64,000 nucleotides of DNA. It comes from Gymnothorax reevesii (lineage: Eukaryota > Chordata > Actinopteri > Anguilliformes > Muraenidae). The position numbers and the translations under genes are program-made. The stretch is from positions 31,806,501 to 31,870,500 of the forward strand of contig CM056574.1 of NCBI GenBank assembly GCA_029721435.1, in the 5' to 3' direction. The notes beneath the pieces are model-generated. The model did not search any database, had not been told where the DNA came from, and saw only the letters and a list, made by a program, of their open reading frames with translations. Of the stretch, positions 10,654 through 21,790 are shown one piece after another. Numbering within the stretch: the first letter of the stretch is position 1; every line of letters begins with the position of its first letter.

Positions 10654-11348
10654 TACAATAAAACTTAGATAACGTGTCAAATGTTGAAACTGAGACATTT
10701 TACATTTCTACCCACACAATGAGCTTATCTCAAAAATTTCTGGCTGCAACAGGTCTCAAAAAAGTTGGGACGCAAAAGGCTGAAAAAGCTTTTAATATAT
10801 AAGAGAATCAGCTGAAAGAACATTTAGCAAGTTATTGAGTTAAAGGGCATGATTGGCTATAAAAGGGATGTTTTACAGAGGCTGAGTCTCTCAGAAGTAA
10901 AGACGGCCAGAGGCTCTCCAACCTGTGAAGGCTTACCAAAAAAATTGTGGAATACTTTTAAAACAATGTTCCTCAGCGTCAAATTCCAAAGGCTTTGAAG
11001 GCCTCATTATCGACAGTGCATAACATCATGAAAAGATTCAGAGAAACTGGAAAAATCTGTGCGCAAGGGACCAGGCCGAAGACCTTTACTGGATGCCCGT
11101 GATCTTCGGGCCCTCAGACACCACTGCATCATCCACTGGCATGATTCTGCCATTGACATTACTAAATGGACCAAGGAATACTTCAAGAAACCCTTGTCTG
11201 TAAACACTGTCCACCGTGCCATCTTCAGATGCCACCTAAAACCCTATGATGCAAAAAGGAAGCCATCGTTGAGCATGATCCAGAAGGGCTGCCATGTTCT
11301 GTGGGCCAAGGCTCATTTAAAATGGACTGTAGGAAAGTGGCAAAGTGT
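10654..11348 (+). pseudogene. Family A transposase fragment (right part of the interrupted copy)
   Basis: Sequence from about 10654 parallels the interior of the element at 100-1691: ATGATTGGCTATAAAAGGGA at about 10849, then the HTH and ARDLRALRHHC regions, reading in frame from 11059 to 11348. Similarity ends around 11348, just past HLKWTVGK, where unrelated CpG-rich sequence begins. The 366-base ORF starting at 11059 is partly transposase and partly flanking DNA, and is not a gene. The 190 bases between the family B right end and 10654 match neither element. Confidence 0.8.
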
Positions 11349-12010
11349 CCAGAGGTGGATTAGAGTTGCTCTGTGGAGGCACCCACTGCTACACGCACTG
11401 AGCCAAAGTTATTCTATCCCCTAGATTCCACCGGGAGCGTCTTAGCCGCGTTACTGCCTCGACACGGTAGCTGGAGTTGATCGCGGCCATTCTTCTCGTG
11501 CTCTCTCCGCGCAGGTCAAACATTGACTCTGCTCATCTATAGTCGTCAGTAATCGGTTTTCCCTATCCAGCTTGACAGCGGCGCTCACGGCTCGCGTGAA
11601 AAATAGAACAGACGGCGAACTGAAGTGCTGCAGCGCGCGAGCCTGCACGGGCGCACCGCTCCACAACGCGGGATGCGCGACCAGTCAGGTTAACATGGGC
11701 GCCAATTGGAAACTGCCTCCGCTCCAGGGCGCTTCGCCTCAGTTCCGCGTGCAGTGCGACCCGGCACCAGCCACGTCACAGCACGTCTCGGCAGCATGCT
11801 AGAGGTGGCTCTCCGCACTGCTCCGCCGAGAATACGCACCGAGTCTATCTCTGGCGGTGGCGGGCCGCAGTCGCGCTGATCTGAATATAGCACTGATATG
11901 TTTCCCATAGTTCCACCGCATACAGTCATTGGATCCAACTGTACGCACACCAGATCGTGCCAAGCAGGAAGTAACTATCACGGGGAATACGCATGTAACT
12001 AAAGAAACTT
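11349..12010. repeat. CpG-rich block, no gene recognised
   Basis: Unusually rich in CpG for this window (CAGCGCGCGAGCC, GGCGGTGGCGGGCCG). Several overlapping ORFs of about 70-90 codons occur in different frames and none looks conserved. It could be a CpG-island-like promoter, a GC-rich internal part of a transposon, or a satellite-like repeat. It abuts the truncated end of the family A fragment, which favours mobile-element origin. Confidence 0.4.
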
Positions 12011-12229
12011 GCCACAATCTTTTGATATCCAGTACAATTCGTTTATAACTAACTTTTCAACTACTTGTCTGTGATTTTGTTTAAACTAAAACACGGGCAC
12101 AATTTTTTTTTTTTAAATCTATGGAATTTACGGCTAGACTGTAGGAGGCTACAGTAAAACAAATTTGGAAATGACACTGAATGTAATTAAAGCAGAAACA
12201 AGTAGTTCAGAGGGATCTAATATCTGCGA

Positions 12230-12925
12230 CCTGGCCTAGCATCCGTCACGTGGCCTAGTGTCCATGACTGGTGGTTTCTTGTGCAAGTGTGACCTCGAAA
12301 TTGGCAAATGACCTTGAAAATCAATAGGGAACCCTTCCTCTGTACCAAGAAGCTTGTTGTAAGATTTAATAGCCATCCATCAAGTTAAACTCGAGTTACG
12401 GTGCGAAAACTGTGAAATCTGGGCAAAATCGACACTTTTTTGACCGGTGTGACCTTGGGATTCGACAGATGACCTTGAAAATCAATAGGGAACCCCTCCT
12501 CTATACCAAGAAGCTTGGTCTAAGATTTCATTGCCATTCATTGAATTAAACTTGAGTTACGATGCGAAAACCGTCAAATCGGGCAAAATTGACACTTTTT
12601 TTACCTGTGTGACCTTGGGATTTCACGGATGACCATGAAAAACAATAGGGAACACCTCCTCTATGTCTAGAAGCTATTTCCAAAATTTCATAGCAATCCA
12701 TGCATTCTAACTGGAGTTACAGCGCGAAAACCCGCAAACAAGGTCGTGACCTCTGTGAACTTGACCTTTGACCTCGACCTTGTGCATGGACATCGCTTTG
12801 GTGAAGGTCAATAACTCCTGAAAATTTCATGATGATACGACGACAGGAATATGGTGAAAAAGGTGTCACAGACGGACGGACGGACGGACGGACAGAAGCG
12901 TTCATAGAGCTGCTTGGTCGCAGCT
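12230..12925. repeat. Tandem-like repeat with TGACCTTG motifs and a GGAC microsatellite
   Basis: Three imperfect units of about 150-170 bases each carry GTGTGACCTTGGGATT- and AATAGGGAACCCCTCCTC-like segments (starting about 12289, 12447 and 12607). The block then runs through TTGACCTTTGACCTCGACC and a (GGAC)n tract at 12873-12895 to GCTTGGTCGCAGCTAAAA. This layout is familiar from dispersed animal repeats, but I cannot name the family. No coding content. Confidence 0.65.
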
Positions 12926-13639
12926 AAAAACAACAAAAAGCATTAAGTTCGTTGCGCAGATATCCTGTTAAAAATGACGAAATATGCTACATCTGAGCAG
13001 GTTGATTGTATCAGCTGGCAGGATGCTGTCGCTGCGCGGACATTTTGCGCTCAGTGGAATGCAGAGTCGCCCGCAAGACGGAGCCAAATAGCGTCGCTCA
13101 TGTCATGCTGCAGATACGCGCCCGGTGGAATCTAGGATTAAGAGCCTCTGACCTTGCTCCAGTTTACTACCAGACTCCCAACTCCAGAACACGTCTTCAC
13201 ACCTCAGATGCTGCTGCGGATGCCTCAACACTCACAGAGGTCCTGCGTGCAGAAAGCAGTTTATACAATACGGGGTGCACAAGGGAGCCAGTCAGGTAAA
13301 TGTGAATCTCATTTTTACTGAATTGAGCATTTCCTACATCAATTATTACCTTATTTCAGTCAGTGCACGGCTTTGTTTAATTCAATAAAACTGTTAAAAT
13401 GCATTTTAAGGACAGTCTGATATTTTAAAATAGTATGCATTATTAAAGCATTATTGATTGCTGAAGCTGTATTTCTTGTTGATCAATTTTTCTGATGATT
13501 TTTCTACTACTGTCGGGTCTTGGATGTAGATCTTTATTACTGATGATATCAATGTGTTTAAATCTGCAGTAGAATGGCATATATTGTCTGTCCAATGCAA
13601 TTCATTTTTTAAAAACAATTTATTCATATAGAAGAGCTG

Positions 13640-14765
13640 AAGGGTATGCGCTACCTATACTGGCAGACAGGATAGCCCAATCAGCATGTGGATCCAGGGT
13701 TGAACCAAGCAAACAGACTTCTGGAAGCCGTAACGGTTGGGGCGTATCAGGAAGATGTGAGCTTTGAAAGCGCTGACCGTACTGATAGCCCTTTCCATGG
13801 GTCATTTCAGCTCCATTCACCAGCAGCTCTGCTGTGCCATCCACACCATCTACCAGCGCCTCCTTTCTGCTGTCTTCTCCATCCACCAGCATCATCCGCA
13901 ATTACCAGCACAGCCACTGCAGCTGCTTCTCTCAGATGCAAACCTACATTTTTACATGTTTAAAAGATGTTAATTTGTTATATCAATGGAGCATACATAT
14001 ATCAATTCTACTCTTCCATTTTCCAGGCTTTGGAAAAACACAATATCCCAAGTATGGTCCAGTTAGACAGCCTGACTCAGTATCTGCTTGAACTGACAAA
14101 TGAGACTGGCCTAGCATTCAGCAAATTTCAGGCCAGTAGCATTGTGGCTCTGTGACAGAACCTTCTGCCATATGACCAGCAGAGGGCGGAATTCACTGAT
14201 CAACATCAGGTGAGGCTGACGACTCAGCGCTTGAAGTCCACAAAGCTGACTCCTCAGTCTACACCTGAGAAGGAAGGCATGTGGCGCCTTGTCCTGGCAT
14301 GAACGGCCTGACTCTTGCTGTCTGGTGGAGGTAATCTTCGTATGACTCTGTCAGCCACATAAGAGAACCAGAGAGGAAGGGAAAGGGCAAGGGAACAAGG
14401 CAGGCTCTCATTCTCTGAGACTTTAACAAGATCTGGTCTTCAGTAAAGGTATAGTAATGGGGACGATCTCCCTGCAGCTACGTGACGATAACCCAACAGT
14501 TAGATTTCACAATGCTTCTTCAGGGTGTCAACCTGCCTGCAAGAATATCTGTTGCTTCTGCACCCCTACTTCCAGGAGAAGTGTTCTCCACTGCTGCCCC
14601 TCTGCAACATGGCCCTCAACACGTCCCCAATCTGCAAGAAGCACAGGTGGGCAGGCAATGCTAAATACAAAATGTGCAGCAGGATGTGCAAATACCTGAC
14701 CAGAGCCAGTACTGAGGTCATGTGCGCTGTCTACATCATGCTGGACATAAAAAGGGAACCATAAT
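13640..14765 (+). pseudogene. Fossil multi-exon ORF of a multicopy fish repeat protein
   Basis: After a good splice acceptor (CTTCCATTTTCCAG, ending about 14027), the frame reads EKHNIPSMVQLDSLTQYLLE and on to SSIVAL. It then hits a TGA where tryptophan would be expected, continuing QNLLPYDQQR. A second block, out of frame with the first, reads MLLQGVNLPARISVASAPL from about 14509. I recall similar uncharacterised proteins with an LDSLTQYLL motif in many copies in fish genomes, probably carried by a DNA transposon, but cannot name the family or activity. Stops and frame changes mark this copy as dead. Confidence 0.5.
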
Positions 14766-15800
14766 TATTTTTTTGTCTTTCTCCTCTTTTTTTAATGTGT
14801 TGTGCTAAATTTTTAAATATATTCTTGATTAATAAATACACGTGAGATTTTTCTTGAAAGTTTTTCTAATTTTTATGATATTTAACTTTTTATTAGCACC
14901 TTATTCATTTTGAACAATATTGTTCATTGTACAGGACACTGTTTAAATCTTAACTCATTTAGTTGATGTAAATTTATCTTCTCAAACTTAAAGTTGAGTG
15001 TTTTCCCCCCTCAGTTTGCGTTCTCGCACAGCTTGACTCAGTGCCTTCAAGTAGAGGTCGAGCTGCTTTTTCCAGCGTGCTGAAGGCCTTTCTCCTTCCT
15101 CCAAAGCCCCAGCTCGACTGGAAGCGAACCCATGCAGTGATGACATCCTCTCCGCATCATCCATGGCTTTCTCTTTTTTTCCACACTTGTTTTGATGCCA
15201 TCTGTCAAATGATGAGAAATGTCATTCAAATTAAAAATCCTTTTCTCTAGATTCAGAGATGCCAACACTGTAATTTACCCATTTTAATGTGACATTCATC
15301 ATATCACTGTGCACTGCAACAGGGGAAATACTTCTCTAGCCTTATTGGCATTCTTCACTTTACATACATTTATAAAATATTATTGATTATATTATTATCA
15401 ACCATGGTCAGGCGCAATGCTAACGTGTTGCGACCTCGTAGAAGCACAAAGCTCTTGCGCGATTGACAAACAAAAACCTGGTTTGAAGTCAATAGTTTTT
15501 TTAACTGCTATTTTAAGGGTGCGTTATTATGATAGCATTATGTGCTTTTGTTGGCAAAGTGCATACCCTCTGCTTGTTACATACTCCACAGGGACGAACA
15601 TCAGCGCGCACAAATGCAAAAAATTGAAAATTGAAAATAAAAGGACTGCGATGCAAAAGATTGTCAAGATATTTAAAAAAATGCACCAGAATGGTGAAAG
15701 CAATCTATGTACCTGCATCAAAGAATGCTGTGATGCATGCTACTTAAAGCAAAATAGGGCCAAGGGTCCTGTAGCTTACCGGCAAGCAGTCTTACAGCAA
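14766..15800. other. Intergenic stretch, nothing recognised
   Basis: AT-rich sequence. The ORF at 15417-15803 (128 codons) has no recognisable motif and runs into the following repeat block. No RNA gene or transposon end was identified. Confidence 0.4.
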
Positions 15801-15804
15801 TGAT

Positions 15805-16870
15805 ACAAGTTATGAAAATTTCATGTGAACTTTGACATTTGAATCAATGAAAATCAATGTCAAGATCACTAAATAAAAGTTCACATACATTTATAAGACC
15901 TTCCGTAATACAATCCTAAGCTCTGAAGCAGTTTTGGTGATACAAGTCATTGGAATATGCCAATATGTATTCAATATGTCAATTGTGAACTTTCAAGGTC
16001 ACAGAATGTCAAGTTGCGGTCAGCAAAAGGACTTCAGACATGACTTTCTAAATGTCTCTATACAAACCTTGGCTCAATCTGTGACCATTTTGGTGATACA
16101 AGTCATTGTAATTTCACTGTCGAGTTTGACCCTTAAAGGTCACTGACAGTCAAGTTGAATGTCACCAAATGAAAGTTCAAATGACATCCTAGAAGTCAGT
16201 AACACAAACCTCCATCTGTGACCATTCTAGTGATACAAGTCATTGAATTTTCACTAGGTCAAATTTGACATTTGAAGGTCAATACGAAGGTCACCAAATG
16301 AAAGTTTATATATGACTTCCTATATGTCTTTAATACAAACCTAGACTCCATCTGTGACCGTTTTTTGCCAATGCAAGTCATTTTAATTGAATTATGTCAA
16401 GTTTGACCTTCAAATGTCATCAACAGTCAAGCTGAATGTCACCAAATGAAAGTTCATATGTGACTTTCTAAATGAATGACACAAACCTAGGCTCCATCTG
16501 TGACCTTTTCAGTGACAGAAGTCATTGAATTTTCTCTAGGTCAAGTTAGACCTTCGAAGGTCAATATGAAGGTCACCAAATGAAAGTTCATACATGACTT
16601 CCTACTTTGTCTCCAACACAAACCTACACTCAATCTGTAACGATTTTGCTGATAAGTCATTGAAATTTCACTGTATAATTTGGCTGTTGAAGGTCACTGA
16701 AGGTCAAGTTCAAGGTTCCATCGATTAAATCAAAATGGCACTCGCACCATACATGAAGTGTATCAAGGGGAGCTGATTGCCAGATTTAGAAAAAAGTTAT
16801 GTCTTTTAACATTGTTAATATCTTCCCTGATGTCAAGTTTGACCTTCCAAAGTCATCTGTGGTCAAATTT
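15805..16870. repeat. Imperfect tandem repeat array with AAGGTCA motifs
   Basis: At least six diverged units of roughly 120-130 bases. Each carries CACCAAATGAAAGTTCATA, GACTTCCTA, ACAAACCTAGGCTC, ATCTGTGACC and a GTCAAGTTTGACCTTCAAAG-type segment. AAGGTCA or its complement TGACCTT recurs throughout. No ORF of note. It shares the motif, but little other sequence, with the blocks at 12.2-12.9 kb and 34.4-35.0 kb. Confidence 0.7.
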
Positions 16871-17019
16871 GATAATGCCATAATATATGTCATATATGAC
16901 TTCCTATATGTCGATAATACAAACTTAATCTCTGAGTGCGTTAAATTCCCATTTTATCTCTGCTGGCCTCATGTTTGAAAATGAAACGTCTTCGACAAAA
17001 TTCTTCTTATAATGAAGAA

Positions 17020-17580
17020 GAGATATGATATTAATTTCAGTCCTGTAGAAGTAGGTGAAATATGAGATGCTCTTAAAAAGACGAATACAAAGAAATCGGC
17101 TGCAGAGGTAATCACTGAGCTATTAACTTATATTTAACATGACTCTACAAAGCTGTCAAATGCCTGAGGTCTAGAGGACGGTATATGTCACTCCAGTGGT
17201 AAAAAGTGGAGATGCATCTACCCCTCACAATTTTAGGCCTATTTCCAAACTTTCTGTTTTAGCTAAGGTAGAAGATGGGCTTATTACCTCAATTAAGAGA
17301 CGGTTTATTATACAATGGCATTCTAAATGATACACAGTCTGGGTTTAGGAAAACACATAGTACAGTCACTGTCACAATGAAGGTATTGAATGACATCATA
17401 TGCCATTGACTCTAACACTGCATTGTACTTTTCATAGATTTATCAAAGGCTTTTGATACTGTTGACAATTTAATTCTTGTACAGACTCACTTACATAAGG
17501 TTTTCTTCAAAAACTTGAGTGGTTTGAAAATTATTTCACTGGTCTCATCTATTCACAATCCTGTAAATCCATTAAAGTTT
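17020..17580 (+). pseudogene. Non-LTR retrotransposon (LINE) reverse-transcriptase fossil
   Basis: Reading across frames gives TPVVKSGDASTPHNFRPIS (around 17190-17247), the conserved RT block, and FIDLSKAFDTVDN near 17436-17475. The latter is the classic LINE motif FIDLSKAFDTVDH that carries a catalytic aspartate region. Stops and frameshifts are frequent, so the copy is long dead. The clade (CR1/L2/Rex-like) cannot be fixed by eye. No 3' tail was identified. Confidence 0.75.
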
Positions 17581-17990
17581 GAAATAAATGCTTAATAATG
17601 CATACTATGTATTTCTTCATCTTTTCATGATCACGACCACGCAACTAACCTACAGTATGCGTCCAACTTCATACACTGATCATGCTCACTTAGTAACATC
17701 CTGCATTAGGCTAAATATTCACGTCGATATAGATGGCACTTTAAATACCATTTGGGTTAATTTTTCATATTTATGTGGCAAGGGGAGCACTATTTATGCC
17801 GGGATCAGTTAAAATGAAAAATGCTTAAATGTAACAAGGAATTGGGTGCCTCTGCAAATGTGGGAGAAAAGATGAGGTAAAGTTTTTTTTTAATTGATTT
17901 TTATTTATAAAATAAGTATTTAATAGTGTTGTGGCTTCGCTGCGATAAAGTGAGAATCCAACCCTCAAACGGAAGAAATTACGAGATTAA

Positions 17991-19072
17991 CCCTAAAATG
18001 CCGCCAGTATCATATATGATACACCAAATTTGAAGGACCATGTCCACCTGGTAAGATGCAACACAACCACGACTGCTCACTGTATCATATCTGATACACA
18101 GTGCCGCCACCTGGAAGGAAAAAGTGAGATTACAGGAGTCTCTCTCCTAGTCACTCACTTCAAGGTAGTAGCTCCCATGTGAATGGGAATTCATGAATTT
18201 CTTTCGACTTTGGTGGTGAAGTTCGGCATTCTAAGGTAAATATTACACAAAAACTTATTCTTATATATGTTAAGGGATAGCTATAGATGATAGAGAGCAT
18301 ATAAATAATTTGAAATTTCGAGTGTTGAGTTCTGGAGGGGTGCTGATTTTGGGCTGTATCCAGGGGCGTAGATTTAACTGGGAGTTGGTGGGGACGGAGA
18401 CACGGCCTTTATGACAATTAGTCCTAGCCAGTTCTCAATCATTTTCCTTCATCGAGGCCTTTTCCAATTATCATAATTGGCAGCTGAAGACACGGTTCCT
18501 CTCCATATGCGATTTAACTCTACTCTTTAATCGGAGAGAACAAGCAGTAACTGTTCATTAGGGACTGCAAGAAGTTCAGTGCTGCATCAACACTTAAATA
18601 TGACGGCAATCAGTCATCAGGATGCGTATTTGCTGTGTTTAAATCAACTTTATTCAAAATTGCTTACCTGTCGACTCACAGGCAAACGGTAAATTAATTT
18701 TCTGAACTTAATTTACTCTATCGTATCATCGCTGGATGCTGTTAGATCGCATATGGAGAGGAATCGTGTCTGCAGTTGCCAATTACGATAAGTGGAAAAC
18801 GCGTCGATGAAGGAAAATGATTGAGAACTGGCCAGGACTAATTGTCATAAAGGCCGTGTCTCTGTCCCCACCAACTCCCAGTTAAATCTACGCCCCTGGC
18901 TGTATCAGATATGATACTCCTAAAGTAGAAGAACTTCTGTTCAGCAATGTATATTTTGCTGTCACAAAACCTACTGATGAACAGTGGATCTGAATACTAC
19001 CAGTCAATACTTGAAAAATATAACTAGGTCATATTTTTCCTATAATGATGTCTGTGTCCGGGCATTATAGGG
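17991..19072. mobile_element. piggyBac-type MITE, copy 1 (interrupted)
   Basis: Flanked by TTAA (17987-17990 and 19073-19076), the piggyBac target. Ends are inverted: CCCTAAAATGCC at the left, GGGCATTATAGGG at the right. The 16-base palindrome GTATCATATATGATAC lies at 18007-18022. No coding capacity. A hAT-type MITE (18361-18898) interrupts it. The second copy (42743-43265) lacks this insertion, so the original element was about 0.53 kb. Confidence 0.85.
18361..18898. mobile_element. hAT-type MITE nested in the piggyBac MITE
   Basis: Starts CAGGGGCGTAG and ends CTACGCCCCTG, flanked by a perfect 8-base duplication GCTGTATC (18353-18360 and 18899-18906), the hallmark of hAT insertion. The inverted repeats extend over 100 bases inward (AACTGGGAGTTGGTGGGGAC and its complement; GACAATTAGTCCT and its complement). 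No transposase. The uninterrupted relative at 42743-43265 provides the empty site. Confidence 0.9.
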
Positions 19073-19174
19073 TTAATTTTGTGACCTGCCTGATTTTAAT
19101 GGGTCAATTGCTGGTTTGATGCAATTTCACTGCGTGAATGCTCAAATTTTTTAAAATATTACATGAGTAATATA

Positions 19175-20684
19175 TACTCAGCAACAAAAGTTTCTGTGAC
19201 ACCAATATTGTTAATTATTTTTCATAATGCAATTATGAAATTGTCATACATGGTGATATCAGACTGAAACAGTACACGTAAACACAACATTGAAATGGAA
19301 ATCATGAAAATGCGAGAAAATGACTTTGCACGTGAAAATGTGCGTAAATCATGCTTGTGGTTGGCAATAAAAGAGGAGAATTTTTGGAATGTTCACATTG
19401 TGCCTGATGAACGACGGAAGCATCACTTATCGAAAACACAGCCATTTCGGATCAGGAACTCTACCCTCTAAATGCCAAGACTGTCTGAAAATGATCGGTG
19501 GAGGGCCATTGGGATGATTGAATCCGGAACCTCGCAGAGGGAAGTTGCTCATCGCCTGAATGTCCACCGAAAAACCATTTGGAACTTATGGCAGCGTCAT
19601 CAGCAGACAAGACATGTCAGAGACCGTCCTCGCAGCGGCCGTCCACGAGTAACCACTCCCAGACAGGACAACTGGATTCGAACAACCCATCTCCGAAATC
19701 GATTCCAACCTGCAACCATAACTGCAAGAACGATACCTGGTTTGAGGCGACTGTCTGCACAGACAATCCGTCGCCGTCTCCATCATTTTGGCATTATCCC
19801 ACGTCGGCCAGCAAGACGTCCAATACTCACAGTACAACACCGACGACTGCGTCTACAGTGGGCACAACAACATCGACGGTGGATCCAACGTCAGTGGGAT
19901 CTTGTACTCTTCACTGATGAATCAAGATTCATGCTTAACCGATGTGATGGTCGTTTACGTGTATACCGTCGACGTGGAGAACGTTATGCCAACAACTGTG
20001 TTCAGGAATTTGATCGTTTTGGAGGTGGTAGTGTCATGATTTGGGGAGGGATCACGGCTAGAAACAGAACAGATTTGCTTGTTATTGATGGAAATCTGAC
20101 AGGTGAAAGATATCGCGATGAAGTGCTACGGCCATTGGTGGTACCGTTTTTGATGCAACATGGTCCCGGAATAACGCTGCAACATGATAACGCCAGACCA
20201 CACGTTGCAAGGATTGTACAGCAGTATCTGATGCAACAACATGTCAATGTCCTGCCATGGCCAGCCAGATCCCCAGACATGTCCCCAATCGAGCATCTTT
20301 GGGACGAGATGGATCGACGTTTGCGGCGGTTGGATAACCCGCCAGCTACACTCCAGGAATTGCGACAACGTCTACGTCAGATTTGGAATGACATCCCACA
20401 GCAATTTCTGGCACATCTGATTCGGTCCATGCGCCGGAGATGCGTTGCTTGCATCATGGCACGAGGAAGTCACACCCGGTATTGAAGTGTGAAGGTCACA
20501 ATTGGTTAGACGTCAGACAAGTGCTTCATGACGCATGAAAATGACATTTTTCGTTTTGAGTGACGTTGGCACTGAAAAGTCAGTGTTTCTCCTGTTAAAT
20601 AAACATATTGATTGCATTGAGATCTTGGCGTGTCATTTATAACATACACATAAATGGTGTCACAGAAACTTTAGTTGCTGAGTA
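19175..20684 (+). mobile_element. Tc1-type transposon, apparently intact
   Basis: Element of about 1.5 kb bounded by inverted repeats: TACTCAGCAACAAAAGTTTC at the left and the complement of TACTCAGCAACTAAAGTTTC at the right. They continue to TGTGACACC with one mismatch in about 30 bases. TA dinucleotides sit at both ends, with a 2-base ambiguity in the exact boundary because the flank reads TATATA. It encloses a full-length open transposase. The near-identical ends and unbroken frame suggest a recent insertion. Confidence 0.92.
19472..20485 (+). CDS. Tc1-family transposase, full length
   Basis: A 337-residue DDE transposase that would excise and integrate its own element at TA sites, acting in the nucleus. 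The N-terminal paired-type DNA-binding region has a first helix-turn-helix (SQREVAHRLNVHRKTIWNLW, residues about 21-40), a GRPR-type hook (RSGRPRV) and a second HTH region. The catalytic domain shows FTDESRF, then GGGSVMIWGG, then QHDNARPH, then SPDMSPIEHLW. Exactly 34 residues separate the second D from the E, the DD34E spacing of Tc1. Length equals the usual 330-350 for the family. The ATG at 19472 precedes the expected PRLSENDRWRAI start. No stop or frameshift was seen. The promoter was not identified; such elements often use weak internal promoters. Activity is inferred, not shown. Confidence 0.93.
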   Translation: MPRLSENDRWRAIGMIESGTSQREVAHRLNVHRKTIWNLWQRHQQTRHVRDRPRSGRPRVTTPRQDNWIRTTHLRNRFQPATITARTIPGLRRLSAQTIRRRLHHFGIIPRRPARRPILTVQHRRLRLQWAQQHRRWIQRQWDLVLFTDESRFMLNRCDGRLRVYRRRGERYANNCVQEFDRFGGGSVMIWGGITARNRTDLLVIDGNLTGERYRDEVLRPLVVPFLMQHGPGITLQHDNARPHVARIVQQYLMQQHVNVLPWPARSPDMSPIEHLWDEMDRRLRRLDNPPATLQELRQRLRQIWNDIPQQFLAHLIRSMRRRCVACIMARGSHTRY

Positions 20685-20689
20685 TAGTT

Positions 20690-21402
20690 TTTTGCTAATT
20701 TAATATGCCAGTGGTAAATAAAAAGAAATATTTACAGAATGATAAGAGTAAAAACAAGTTACGGAGGCTAGTTTGCACAGAAATGAATACAGGTGTGCCT
20801 TTAAATTTTGACGCGCCCCCTGGTGTGCCTTGGGCATCAGAAGTGTGAAAAACACTAGGCTACGTACCCAAACCCTCCTTTCCTGAAAAACACTTGGTAA
20901 AAAGTACATTTATGATGATTTTCTGTAATTTTCAGGGAGATCATGACACATAGAAGACAGAAAGACCAAAAAAAAGCAGTTCCCGGTAAGTAAACAGAGG
21001 GAATTGCAAAATAGCCTCTTATCAGAAATTCAGGGCTAAATTTTAATGAGTAAGGGGAAAAAATAGTAAAAGTCCAGAAAAAGGCAGCATCAATTAGGCC
21101 TAATATTTAAGTATTAAAATCGTTCTATCACAATGTAAGACAATGCGGGGAAAATGTATTTTGCAAGCAGACAAATGTCATACCCTATTCGCTTTTTGCT
21201 GCCAGGCAACTTCGGAAAACGCGTCACCGTGTCGCCCATTGTGGCTGGCAATGCACAGCAGGGGAACTCCAGGGACGAATTTGAGAACTGGCCTACACTG
21301 CACAAAGTACTTATACCACAGCCTAATTACAACTCTCATGAACATAAATTTGACAAACATTTGGGCCCTGTTATACCCTTTTGTTTCCATGTCCTATAAA
21401 CA
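20690..21402. other. Intergenic stretch, nothing recognised
   Basis: No exon or mobile-element motif was recognised. Several overlapping ORFs of 60-90 codons lie on both strands around 21.1-21.4 kb without conserved features. Confidence 0.4.
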
Positions 21403-21790
21403 TGGTTGCCAACTTTGATGCACTCAGCGTGAGTTTAAGTGGCATATTCGCGTTCCCCTGCTGTTTGTCGGCAATTATTCAATCAGCGCGTTTGTAAGAG
21501 ACTCTCAGGTGGGAAGTGAAGTCCTTGTGCATGGAGGTTTATCAGTTTCAAATGCGTGACGGTGGATTCCACCACTAGTAACATTGAAATTAATTATGAC
21601 TCCGCACTTCTCACGCTTTTCTTTATTCGGGGGTTGAAAGCAATGAAATAGCATAAAAACGTTTTGAATGGTCTTAATTTCATTTAAACAATCTGAACGA
21701 TTGTGAAACGCATGCATTGCGTTGATTGAATAACTGCTGAACGTGAATATGCCACAAAATCTCACGCCGAATGCGTTACAGTTGGCAGCC
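21403..21790. mobile_element. Short inverted-repeat element (MITE)
   Basis: A unit of about 390 bases whose ends are imperfect inverted repeats: GGTTGCCAACTTTGATGC at 21409 and its diverged complement ending GTTGGCAGCC at 21790. Further pairs are GTGAGTTTAAGTGGCATATT and AATATGCCACAAAATCTCAC. No coding sequence. Family and target duplication were not determined. Confidence 0.6.
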
